Origin: Microvirga sp. KLBC 81
Lineage (GTDB): Bacteria; Pseudomonadota; Alphaproteobacteria; Rhizobiales; Beijerinckiaceae
Assembly: GCF_003075415.1 (NCBI RefSeq)
Contig: NZ_QDAH01000009.1
Span: 93,267 to 157,266 of the forward strand
Length of the DNA stretch: 64,000 nt
Direction of reading: 5' to 3'
In this document: positions 25,347 to 32,784 of the stretch, piece after piece
How the letters are laid out: each line of letters begins with the position of its first letter
How positions within the stretch are numbered: position 1 is the stretch's first letter
Notes under the pieces: generated by a model
What the model was told of the DNA's origin: nothing
The model's input: the letters and a program-made list of their open reading frames with translations, nothing else
The model's database searches: none
Position numbers and translations under genes: made by a program

Positions 25347-26333
25347 ATGGCGTCTTCAGCCGTCAAGGTCTTCTACAACAGCCTCGGCACGCCCGAGATC
25401 TACGCGTTGATGCAACGACTGAAATCCCCGTCCCTGGAGCTGGTGCTCCTGGAGGCGGACGACGACGAGGAGCGCGTCGCCAAGGTCCGGGACTGCGAAG
25501 CGATCATTGCCGCCGCAACGCCGCTGACGCGCAGAACCATCGAGGCTGCTCCCCGATTGCGCTTCGTCCAGCACCAGGGCGTCGGCTACCACGATACGGT
25601 CGATGTCCCGGCTCTGGTCGAGCGCGGCATCCGCCTCGCGGTCAGTACGGCCGGCACCATCGGCGTTGCCGAGCATGCCGTGATGCTCGCCCTTGCGGCG
25701 GCAAGGCGGCTGACATTCGCCGATCCGGAACTGCGGCGCGGGCAATGGCATGCCAACAGACTGCGCCCAGTTTCCATCGAACTTGCTGGCAAAACAGTGG
25801 GATATGTCGGCATGGGCCGCATCGGCCAGGCCGCGGCCGAGCGTTTCAGAGGATTCCAGACCCGGGGGCTCTATTCCGATCCGAATGTGCGCCTGCCGCC
25901 TGAGCGCGAAGCGGCGCTGGGGCTCGAGCCGGCATCTTTGGAGCGTATCTTGCGCGAGGCCGATTTCGTCACCCTTCATCTGCCGCTGACCTCGGAAACC
26001 CGCAACCTCATCGGGCGGGACGAGCTCGCCCTGATGAAACCGAACTCCATCCTCATCAACACCGCACGCGGCGGGATCGTGAATGAGGCGGCTCTTGTGG
26101 AGGCCTTGAAGATGGGCCGACCCGGCGCCGCTGGCATCGACGTGTTCGAAACGGAACCGATGCCGGCTGATCACCCGCTCGCCACGCTGCCCAACACGGT
26201 TCTGACGCCTCACATCGCGGCAGGAACCTGGGACTCGTTCGTGGGCAAGATGGACTCGGTTCTGTCGAACATCGATGCCTTCTTCGACGGGCGACCGCTG
26301 CAGAACGAGATCGTGCTCGGATCGACAGCGTAA
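25347..26333 (+). CDS. D-isomer-specific 2-hydroxyacid dehydrogenase
   Basis: A 328-residue NAD(P)-dependent dehydrogenase. Rossmann site VGYVGMGRIGQAAAERF near residue 150, catalytic Arg in NTARGGIVNEAAL, Glu in GIDVFETEP and His in LTPHIAAGTW. Last gene of the operon; it could oxidise a 2-hydroxy acid substrate or reduce a 2-oxo product or a side product such as glyoxylate. It is clearly distinct from the paralogue at 4502-5494. Confidence 0.88.
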   Translation: MASSAVKVFYNSLGTPEIYALMQRLKSPSLELVLLEADDDEERVAKVRDCEAIIAAATPLTRRTIEAAPRLRFVQHQGVGYHDTVDVPALVERGIRLAVSTAGTIGVAEHAVMLALAAARRLTFADPELRRGQWHANRLRPVSIELAGKTVGYVGMGRIGQAAAERFRGFQTRGLYSDPNVRLPPEREAALGLEPASLERILREADFVTLHLPLTSETRNLIGRDELALMKPNSILINTARGGIVNEAALVEALKMGRPGAAGIDVFETEPMPADHPLATLPNTVLTPHIAAGTWDSFVGKMDSVLSNIDAFFDGRPLQNEIVLGSTA

Positions 26334-26355
26334 AACCTCAGCCGAGCACCGATGG

Positions 26356-26601
26356 TCAGAATGCGGTCTCCGTAAAGATGAGAATGCTGCCGATGAGGAT
26401 CAGGGCGAAGGCAGGCCAATGGGTCTTGAAGCTGAACGCTTTCGGGCTCTGTCTCGGCTCCAGACTGGCTTTCGTCCCGGTCCTCCCGCCTGGCCTTGCG
26501 TCGCTCAATCGTCCTGGCCAAAGAGCTTGAGCGGCTCCGTAGAGCACGCCTGCGATGATGAGCAATGCGCCGATCCAGGTGAGGAGAAAGCCCGATTCCA
26601 T
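26356..26601 (-). CDS. Small two-helix membrane protein at end of cox operon
   Basis: An 81-residue hypothetical protein with two hydrophobic segments (about 5-27 and 62-78) joined by a basic, proline-rich linker. It is the last gene after the cytochrome oxidase subunits, 32 bp downstream of subunit IV, and may be an accessory subunit or assembly factor. No family recognised. Convergent with the preceding dehydrogenase gene. Confidence 0.6.
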   Translation of the reverse strand: MESGFLLTWIGALLIIAGVLYGAAQALWPGRLSDARPGGRTGTKASLEPRQSPKAFSFKTHWPAFALILIGSILIFTETAF

Positions 26602-26633
26602 GGAACTATCCCTGCTCTTAACTCATACAAGGC

Positions 26634-26981
26634 TCACTGACCGGGTGCAAAGAACGAGATGCGCGAGAAAAGCGTGTAGTCCGCTTCGAGCACCATGATG
26701 CCGACGAAGACCAGCACGGCGCTCATCGGCACCAGGATGGCATAGACGAGCGACAGACGTTCCCAGGCCATGTGCATGAACACGGCGACGATGAGCCCCG
26801 CCTTGAGCAGCATGAACAGGAGGATGAGGGAATATCTGAGGAGACCCTCGAGCTGGAAGTAATCGACCAGGTACGAGCAGGCGCTCAGGATGAACAGCCA
26901 CACCCAGACCACGAGGTAGAGCTTGATCGGATGCTGCTGTCCGTGCGCGTGGGTGGAAGAATGTGCCGCCGCCTGTGCCAT
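26634..26981 (-). CDS. Cytochrome oxidase subunit IV (COX4_pro / CyoD-like)
   Basis: A 115-residue membrane protein with three helices (about 20-40, 48-75 and 82-104), typical of prokaryotic oxidase subunit IV. The start at 26981 (MAQAAAHSST) follows a histidine-rich N-terminus. It probably stabilises the CuB centre during assembly. Ten bases after the subunit III stop, in the cox operon. Confidence 0.85.
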   Translation of the reverse strand: MAQAAAHSSTHAHGQQHPIKLYLVVWVWLFILSACSYLVDYFQLEGLLRYSLILLFMLLKAGLIVAVFMHMAWERLSLVYAILVPMSAVLVFVGIMVLEADYTLFSRISFFAPGQ

Positions 26982-26991
26982 GACCGGCCTC

Positions 26992-27714
26992 TTACCAGAG
27001 ATAGAAAAAGGCGAAGATGAAGACCCATACCAGATCGACGAAGTGCCAGTAGAGGCCCATGATCTCGACGGCCTCATAATTGCCCTTGCGGCTGGTGAAG
27101 AATCCCTTTCGCTCGTGATCGAAATCGCCGCGCCAGACTTTTCTGGCGACGATGAGAAGGAAGATCACGCCGAAGGTCACGTGCGTGCCGTGAAAGCCCG
27201 TGATCATGAAGAAGGTGGAGCCGAACTGAGCCGCTCCCCACGGATTGGTCCAGGGCCGCACGCCCTCATGAATCAGCTTGGTCCATTCGAAAGCCTGCAT
27301 GCCGACGAAGGTGGCGCCCAGGAGCGCCGTCAGGAGCATCAGGGCTGCGGTCTTCCGGCGGTCGCGGCGGTAGGCGAAATTCACCGCCATCGCCATGGTT
27401 CCGCTGCTGCTGATCAGGACGAAGGTCATGATGGCGATCAGGATCAGCGGCAGCGTCGCGCCGCCGATGGTGAGCGCAAAGACCTCGCTGGCGTTGGGCC
27501 ACGGCACCGTCGTCGACATCCTCGCCGTCATGTAGGCAATGAGGAAGCTGCTGAAGACGAAGGTGTCGCTCAGCAGGAAGATCCACATCATCGCCTTGCC
27601 CCAGGACACGTTCTTGAACGCGCTCCTGTCGGAGGAAAAATCGGTCGCGATGCTGCGCAGGCCGGAGCTGTCGGTGTGGGTTGTTTCGAAGTGGGAAATC
27701 GTGTGCTCCGCCAT
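26992..27714 (-). CDS. ctaE: Cytochrome c oxidase subunit III
   Basis: A 240-residue subunit III with about seven helices: FLLSDTFVFSSFLIAYMTAR, the internal ITGFHGTHVTFGVIFLL and the C-terminal EIMGLYWHFVDLVWVFIF signature that identifies the family. The start at 27714 (MAEHTISHFE) has a GAGAGGAG ribosome binding site. The protein supports proton uptake and stability in aa3 oxidases. It is the second of two consecutive subunit III-like genes, matching coxP of the coxMNOP arrangement. Confidence 0.9.
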   Translation of the reverse strand: MAEHTISHFETTHTDSSGLRSIATDFSSDRSAFKNVSWGKAMMWIFLLSDTFVFSSFLIAYMTARMSTTVPWPNASEVFALTIGGATLPLILIAIMTFVLISSSGTMAMAVNFAYRRDRRKTAALMLLTALLGATFVGMQAFEWTKLIHEGVRPWTNPWGAAQFGSTFFMITGFHGTHVTFGVIFLLIVARKVWRGDFDHERKGFFTSRKGNYEAVEIMGLYWHFVDLVWVFIFAFFYLW

Positions 27715-27728
27715 CACCAGAGCTCCTC

Positions 27729-28433
27729 TCACGTCAGCAGCTGCCGGCAGATATCGATCACATCCCCGGCCCAGCCGGTCAGGACGCTCAAAAGAACCAG
27801 CCAGACGAACAGCAGGAAGTGCCAGTAGGTGGCGCACAGCTCCACGCTGAGCTGCAGACGCTCCGGCGCGATGCCTCGCCACGCCCTCGCGATGGTTCTT
27901 CCCAGGGCGATCAGGCCGCCTAGGAGATGCAGGCCATGGATCCCCGTCAGCACATAGAAAAACGCGTTGGCCGAGTTGGACGCCAGGAGATAGCCATCGG
28001 CCGTCAGCTGCCGCCAGGCCAGAAGCTGGCCGGACAGGAAGGCCAGAGCCGTCACGCCGGCCGCGAGAAGACCGAGCCTCAACTCGACGTCCTCTCCCCG
28101 GCGGGCCGCCTTTCGTGCTCCATGCAATGCGACGCTGCTCAAGACGAGCATTCCCGTGTTCAGCCATAGGATCCTCGGAAGCGGCAGCGCGCGCCAATCC
28201 GGCATCTGCATCCGGATCGCATAGGCGCTGATAAAGAGAGCGAAGAGCGAGCCGATCACGGCCAGAAAGACGCCGAGGCCGACCTTCGCGGCAGATGAAG
28301 ACGTGCTTCTGGCCGCTGGCCAGTCGACGGCAACGCCCTGTTCGAGCCAGGGTTTCGACATCAGGCCCTGCCGCGAGAGCCACCATGTGGCAATGATGAG
28401 CAGTGCAGTCAGGAAAACGAGGATGCTACCCAT
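27729..28433 (-). CDS. Second subunit III-like cytochrome oxidase protein (CoxO-like)
   Basis: A 234-residue membrane protein. The region SANAFFYVLTGIHGLHLLGG and the C-terminal CATYWHFLLFVWLVLLSVL match subunit III, but the N-terminus is different, starting with an extra membrane segment MGSILVFLTALLIIATWWL. It overlaps the end of the subunit I gene by 8 bp (start 28433). Paired with the canonical subunit III next door, it gives the coxMNOP-like order known from Bradyrhizobium. Confidence 0.85.
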   Translation of the reverse strand: MGSILVFLTALLIIATWWLSRQGLMSKPWLEQGVAVDWPAARSTSSSAAKVGLGVFLAVIGSLFALFISAYAIRMQMPDWRALPLPRILWLNTGMLVLSSVALHGARKAARRGEDVELRLGLLAAGVTALAFLSGQLLAWRQLTADGYLLASNSANAFFYVLTGIHGLHLLGGLIALGRTIARAWRGIAPERLQLSVELCATYWHFLLFVWLVLLSVLTGWAGDVIDICRQLLT

Positions 28434-30204
28434 GGATCGTTCCCGACGTTGGCTGTGCGCTTGGCTGGTTCTGCGGCAGGAAATCCTCGGCCGCGCCCGG
28501 CACGCTGTAATCATAGGCCCAGCGGTAGACCACCGGCAGCCTCGCGCCCCAATTGCCGTGCGGAGGCGGTGTTTCGGGGGTTTGCCATTCGAGCGTCGTC
28601 GCCCTCCAGGGATTGCCGCCGGAGGGCCTTCCGTAGCGCAGGCTCCAGAACAGGTTGAAGACGAACACGAGTTGGACCGCGCCGACGATCAGCGCCACGA
28701 TGGTGATGAAGGCGTTGAGCGTATGGGCCGAAGCCGGGACGAAGGCCATGTCGCCGATCTCGTGATAGCGGCGCGGAACGCCCATCAGGCCGAGATAATG
28801 CATGGGGAAGAAGATCGCGTAGGCGCCAAGAAACGTGACCCAGAAATGGAGCTTTCCGAGCGGATCGTTCATCATGCGTCCCGTGATCTTCGGGTACCAG
28901 TGATAGATCGCCCCGAAGATCACGAGGATCGGCGCGACGCCCATGACCATGTGGAAGTGGGCGACCACGAACATCGTGTCGGAGAGCGGAACGTCCACGA
29001 CGACATTGCCGAGGAAGAGGCCCGTGAGCCCTCCATTCACGAAGGTGACGATGAAGGCGAGGGCAAACAGCATGGGGACGGTGAGGTGGATGTCCCCGCG
29101 CCAGAGGGTCAGGACCCAGTTATAGACCTTGATCGCCGTCGGGATGGCGATGATGAGCGTCGTCGTGGCGAAGAAGAACCCGAAGTAGGGGTTCATGCCG
29201 CTCACATACATGTGGTGCGCCCAGACGATGAAGCTGAGAGCGCCGATGGCCAGCAGCGCCCAGACCATCATGCGGTAACCGAAGATGTTGCGCCGCGCGT
29301 GAGTGCTGATGAGATCGGACACGATACCGAACGCCGGCAGGGCGACGATATAGACCTCCGGATGGCCGAAGAACCAGAAGAGGTGCTGGAAGAGGATCGG
29401 GCTGCCGCCGCTGCGATCCAGGGTCTGGCCCATCTCGACGATGGCCGGCATGAAGAAGCTGGTGCCGAGAGTCCTGTCGAACAGCATCATCACGGCGCCG
29501 ACGAAGAGAGCCGGGAAGGCGAGGAGCGCCATGAAGCTCGCGGTGAAGATCCCCCACACGGTCAGGGGCATGCGCATCAGCGTCATGCCGCGCGCCCGCG
29601 CCTGCAGCACGGTCACCACATAATTCAGGCCGCCCATGGTGAAGCCGATGATGAAGACGATCAGCGACACGAGCATCAGGATGATGCCCCAGTCCTGTCC
29701 TCCCGGCGTGCCCGAAAGAATGGCCTGCGGCGGATAGAGCGTCCAGCCCGCGCCCGTGGGCCCGCCCGGCGCGAAGAAGCTGGCGACCAGGATCAGCACG
29801 GCGAGCAGATAGATCCAGAAGCTCAGCATGTTGACATAGGGAAACACCATGTCGCGCGCGCCGACCATCAGGGGGATGAGGTAATTGCCGAAGCCGCCGA
29901 GGAAGAGGGCGGTCAGCACATAGACCACCATCATCATGCCGTGCATGGTGATGAACTGGTAATAGGCATTGGCATCGATGAAGGAGAAGACGCCCGGGAA
30001 GCCAAGTTGCAGGCGCATCAGCCACGACAGCACGAGGGCGATGAGGCCAACCGTCAGAGCCGTGGCGGAATATTGGATGGCGATGATCTTCGCGTCCTGG
30101 CTGAAGACGTATTTCGTCACCCAGCTATGCGGGTGATAGAGCTCGACATCGTCGACATCGGCCGCATGCGCCGGTCCGATGTGACCGAGTGGGACGTCAA
30201 CCAT
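28426..30204 (-). CDS. ctaD: Cytochrome c oxidase subunit I
   Basis: Catalytic subunit of a haem-copper oxidase, 592 residues, about twelve helices. The haem/CuB ligands are visible: FITMHGMMMVVY (low-spin haem His), WFFGHPEVYIVALPAFG (CuB His, cross-linked Tyr and the D-channel Glu), WAHHMYVSGM (two CuB His) and VVAHFHMVMG (both haems). The Glu-Tyr pair places it in the A1-type oxidases. The HGMMM in place of the usual HGTIM and the short loops mark a divergent branch. Second gene of the operon after subunit II. Confidence 0.94.
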   Translation of the reverse strand: MVDVPLGHIGPAHAADVDDVELYHPHSWVTKYVFSQDAKIIAIQYSATALTVGLIALVLSWLMRLQLGFPGVFSFIDANAYYQFITMHGMMMVVYVLTALFLGGFGNYLIPLMVGARDMVFPYVNMLSFWIYLLAVLILVASFFAPGGPTGAGWTLYPPQAILSGTPGGQDWGIILMLVSLIVFIIGFTMGGLNYVVTVLQARARGMTLMRMPLTVWGIFTASFMALLAFPALFVGAVMMLFDRTLGTSFFMPAIVEMGQTLDRSGGSPILFQHLFWFFGHPEVYIVALPAFGIVSDLISTHARRNIFGYRMMVWALLAIGALSFIVWAHHMYVSGMNPYFGFFFATTTLIIAIPTAIKVYNWVLTLWRGDIHLTVPMLFALAFIVTFVNGGLTGLFLGNVVVDVPLSDTMFVVAHFHMVMGVAPILVIFGAIYHWYPKITGRMMNDPLGKLHFWVTFLGAYAIFFPMHYLGLMGVPRRYHEIGDMAFVPASAHTLNAFITIVALIVGAVQLVFVFNLFWSLRYGRPSGGNPWRATTLEWQTPETPPPHGNWGARLPVVYRWAYDYSVPGAAEDFLPQNQPSAQPTSGTIHG

Positions 30205-30262
30205 CAGGATCCTCTCCCTGACCGTTTCCTCTGCCCCCGTCCGTCGAATGCCGACGGTTGGT

Positions 30263-31069
30263 TTATTGGGCTGCAGGTGCCAGACGCGCGAAACTCCGCG
30301 ACGCCTGACCCTCGAGCCATGTCTGGTAGTCTTTCTGCTCCTGGACGACGACCGTTCCCCGCATCTGCGGATGACCGACGCCGCAGAGTTCCGCGCACAG
30401 GATCTCGAAGGTTCCGGTCCGGGTCGGCGTGAACCAGATATAGGAGACCTGGCCCGGCACCAGATCCATCTTGGCCCGCATTTCCGGCACGTAGAAATTA
30501 TGGATGACGTCGACGGAGCGCAGCAGTGCCTTGACGGGCTTGTCCACGGGCAGACGCAGCTCGCCGCCCTCGATGATCACGTCGTCCTGCCCCTTCGGAT
30601 CATCGCGGCTGATGCCTAATGGATTGTCGGGGCTGACGAGGCGCGTGTCGGTCACGCCGAGCTTGCCGTCCGGGCCCGGCAGCCTGAAGGCCCATTGCCA
30701 TTGCTGGCCAAGGATCTCGATGTCGGTGGCGTCCTCGGGAACGGTGATGAACTGCCGCCAGACGAACAGGCCCGGCGTCAGCATGGCCGCGACGCCGATG
30801 CCTGTGATGACCGTCAGCCAAAGCTCCAGGCGTTTGCTTTCCGGTTCATAATGAGCCTGCCGGCCCGGCTGATGCCGGAAGCGGTAGACGCAATAGGCCA
30901 TGAAGAAAACGACCGCGACGAAGACCGCGCCTGTGATCCAGAAGGTGATGACGATCGTGGAATCGATGTAGCCCCAGTTCGAGGCAATGGGCGTCCACCA
31001 CCAGGGGCTCACAAGATGGAAAACCACCGAGCCGACGGTGATCAGAACCAGTATGAGCGCTACAGCCAT
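30263..31069 (-). CDS. ctaC: Cytochrome c oxidase subunit II (CuA present)
   Basis: A 268-residue subunit II. The N-terminus has three hydrophobic segments (about 2-20, 36-60 and 85-103), followed by the periplasmic cupredoxin domain. CuA ligands are intact: DVIHNFYVPEM (His) and CAELCGVGHPQM (Cys, Glu, Cys, His, Met), so the enzyme should take electrons from a c-type cytochrome and not from quinol. No fused cytochrome c domain. First gene of the oxidase operon. Confidence 0.94.
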   Translation of the reverse strand: MAVALILVLITVGSVVFHLVSPWWWTPIASNWGYIDSTIVITFWITGAVFVAVVFFMAYCVYRFRHQPGRQAHYEPESKRLELWLTVITGIGVAAMLTPGLFVWRQFITVPEDATDIEILGQQWQWAFRLPGPDGKLGVTDTRLVSPDNPLGISRDDPKGQDDVIIEGGELRLPVDKPVKALLRSVDVIHNFYVPEMRAKMDLVPGQVSYIWFTPTRTGTFEILCAELCGVGHPQMRGTVVVQEQKDYQTWLEGQASRSFARLAPAAQ

Positions 31070-31377
31070 CCCCGTTCACCCTTGCCTTAAGAGGCTGCCG
31101 GCATGAAATTGAAGGCGATAACTTGTCAGCCAAAGCAATCTCAGAAGAAAAAGCCGAAAATCGCTTTAGTCGACACAACGCGACGACTCGCACAACACTG
31201 CGCTTCCCAGGAAAAACCTTCACGTCTCCAAGACAATGAAGGGACAATGAAGACTTCCTGCTAAGGTCGCTCAAAGTTATACCCAACGGCTGAGTTGGTC
31301 AACGAGAGCCTGAGCGTAGCAAAGCCCATCATGTCTGCTGGTGACGGATTCGTCTCCCTGATGAGGGTCCGGAGAGC
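31070..31377. other. Intergenic region upstream of cox operon
   Basis: About 308 bp, less GC-rich than its surroundings, holding the promoter of the oxidase operon. I see no gene in it and no Fnr/FixK-type box (TTGAT-N4-ATCAA). The frames that cross it are short and look non-coding. Confidence 0.5.
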
Positions 31378-31668
31378 TTACTGCCCGTTGTCGATCTCGA
31401 TCGAGCGGCAGATACCTCCAACAGGGCATTGCGCTGTGTCGGCGGCCCTGATCCATGCCGGCTGGACAGTCATGGAACGCCCGCAGAAACTGGGGTCGCG
31501 AACATAACGGTCATAGGTCGTGGGGCCGGTGCGCAGCACCACTGCACCCTGTGACGCGACGATCTGTCTGGCTTGCTGACAGGTCATGGTCAGGGTTGTG
31601 GCTGCCGATTGCGCCATGGCGCCCGTCGACAAGGCTGCAAGCATGACAGACGCAAGAAAGGCTTTCAT
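31378..31668 (-). CDS. Secreted cysteine-containing hypothetical protein
   Basis: A 96-residue exported protein: signal peptide MKAFLASVMLAALSTGAMA, then a 76-residue mature part with four cysteines (in MTCQQAR, FCGRSM, AQCPVGG and GICRS) that could form two disulfides. The VRTGPTTYDRYV-like core (VLRTGPTTYDRYVRDP) is common in small secreted proteins of rhizobia, function unknown. Starts at 31668; a longer frame upstream is not supported by the signal peptide. Confidence 0.7.
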   Translation of the reverse strand: MKAFLASVMLAALSTGAMAQSAATTLTMTCQQARQIVASQGAVVLRTGPTTYDRYVRDPSFCGRSMTVQPAWIRAADTAQCPVGGICRSIEIDNGQ

Positions 31669-31693
31669 ACGGCTTCCCGATATTTGCTTTGAG

Positions 31694-31743
31694 AGATGAG
31701 AAACAAACCCGATCGGCTGCTGTTCCCTGGAGCAGCCGATCGG
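31694..31743 (-). terminator. Terminator downstream of cphB
   Basis: A perfect 13-bp stem (31709-31721 with 31731-31743, 9-nt loop) followed, on the minus strand, by a T-rich tract (GGGTTTGTTTCTC). Located 70 bp after the cyanophycinase stop, it should end the cphA-cphB transcript. Confidence 0.75.
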
Positions 31744-31813
31744 AACGCCGTACGCCACCGCACAAGGCATCTGACCCGTGATGGCCTTCGGGAGGCAGGT
31801 CCTCCGATGGTGG

Positions 31814-32668
31814 TCATCCCATCGTCTGCGTCTCGATGGCGTGACTTTTCGTGACGTCCGGCACCTCGGTGGGGCGGCGTTTGGCGACGTCGAAGGTGTC
31901 GCCTGCACTCAGCACATGCAAACGCACGTCGAACATCGAGAGCGCGCGCTCCGGTTCCGCCTCGGCGATGTTGGAATGCGTCACGCCTGCGCCGTCCACC
32001 ACATAGACGCAGCCGCTGCCGATCACTTCGAAGCGGTCATCCTGGAACACGAGAGCCGTGTCCTCGTCGATGCCGATCCCGAGTTCGCGCGGGTTGTGGG
32101 CAACCGCTCCGAAGAGACGTCCGAAGCGCCCCCTCTCCGCAAAATGCTGGTCGATGATCATGTTGCGGACAAGCCCTAGGCCTGGTGCCATGTGCAGATC
32201 GCCGATCTTGTAGGATTCGCCGCTGGTGCCCTTCACCAGCATCGTTTCACTCATCATGGAGGCACCGGCCGACGTGCCTGCAAGCAGCCCGCCGCGTTCA
32301 TGGATTTCCCGCACCCGCTGCTCGATGGGCGTGTCGCCGATCTGGCTCGAAATCCGCAATTGGTCGCCGCCGGAGAAGAACACGCCAGCGGCGTCGTCGA
32401 GCAGGCCGAGCTTTTTCGGGTCGAGGGTCTCGGCACGATCCTTCACGTAGAGCTCGACGATATCGGTGACGCCGAGATCAGCGAATGCGCGCTCGTAAGA
32501 TTCGAAGTAGCCTTCGGGCTCATGGGAGGCGACAGTGGCGATGACGAGCCTGCCGCCGTCGAGGTGCTTGACCACCTCGCGGAGGATGGTGCAATCGCCT
32601 TCCTTGTCCTCGCCGCCGCCGATGATGATGAGCGGCCCCTTCGACCCTCGCTTCCTGCGTTCCGCCAT
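31814..32668 (-). CDS. cphB: Cyanophycinase
   Basis: Serine-type exopeptidase that degrades cyanophycin to beta-Asp-Arg dipeptides, 284 residues (Synechocystis CphB 271). The nucleophile is in GTSAGASMM (Ser133), the peptidase S51 signature; the N-terminal IIIGGGEDKEGD and FFSGGDQLRISS motifs are also conserved. The start at 32668 (MAERRKRGSK) was chosen over an upstream frame without homology. Second gene after cphA on the same strand, 116 bp away. It is a cytoplasmic enzyme with no signal peptide, so it mobilises the cell's own polymer. Confidence 0.93.
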   Translation of the reverse strand: MAERRKRGSKGPLIIIGGGEDKEGDCTILREVVKHLDGGRLVIATVASHEPEGYFESYERAFADLGVTDIVELYVKDRAETLDPKKLGLLDDAAGVFFSGGDQLRISSQIGDTPIEQRVREIHERGGLLAGTSAGASMMSETMLVKGTSGESYKIGDLHMAPGLGLVRNMIIDQHFAERGRFGRLFGAVAHNPRELGIGIDEDTALVFQDDRFEVIGSGCVYVVDGAGVTHSNIAEAEPERALSMFDVRLHVLSAGDTFDVAKRRPTEVPDVTKSHAIETQTMG

Positions 32669-32784
32669 GGTTCCCGATGCTCTTCTCGTCCCAAAAGGTT
32701 TTCGCGTGAGGGGATAAATGGAGCGCAGGCCACGCTCCGCCCAGCTTGAGGGCACAGCATGGCCGCACATGGGATCTGTGGGGA

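Noticed and set aside
28303..30432. 709-codon plus-strand open frame
   Set aside because: Antisense of cytochrome oxidase subunit I, which has all haem ligands; composition is that of a shadow frame.
31070..31377. Fnr/FixK box upstream of the oxidase operon
   Set aside because: No TTGAT-N4-ATCAA match was found in the region.
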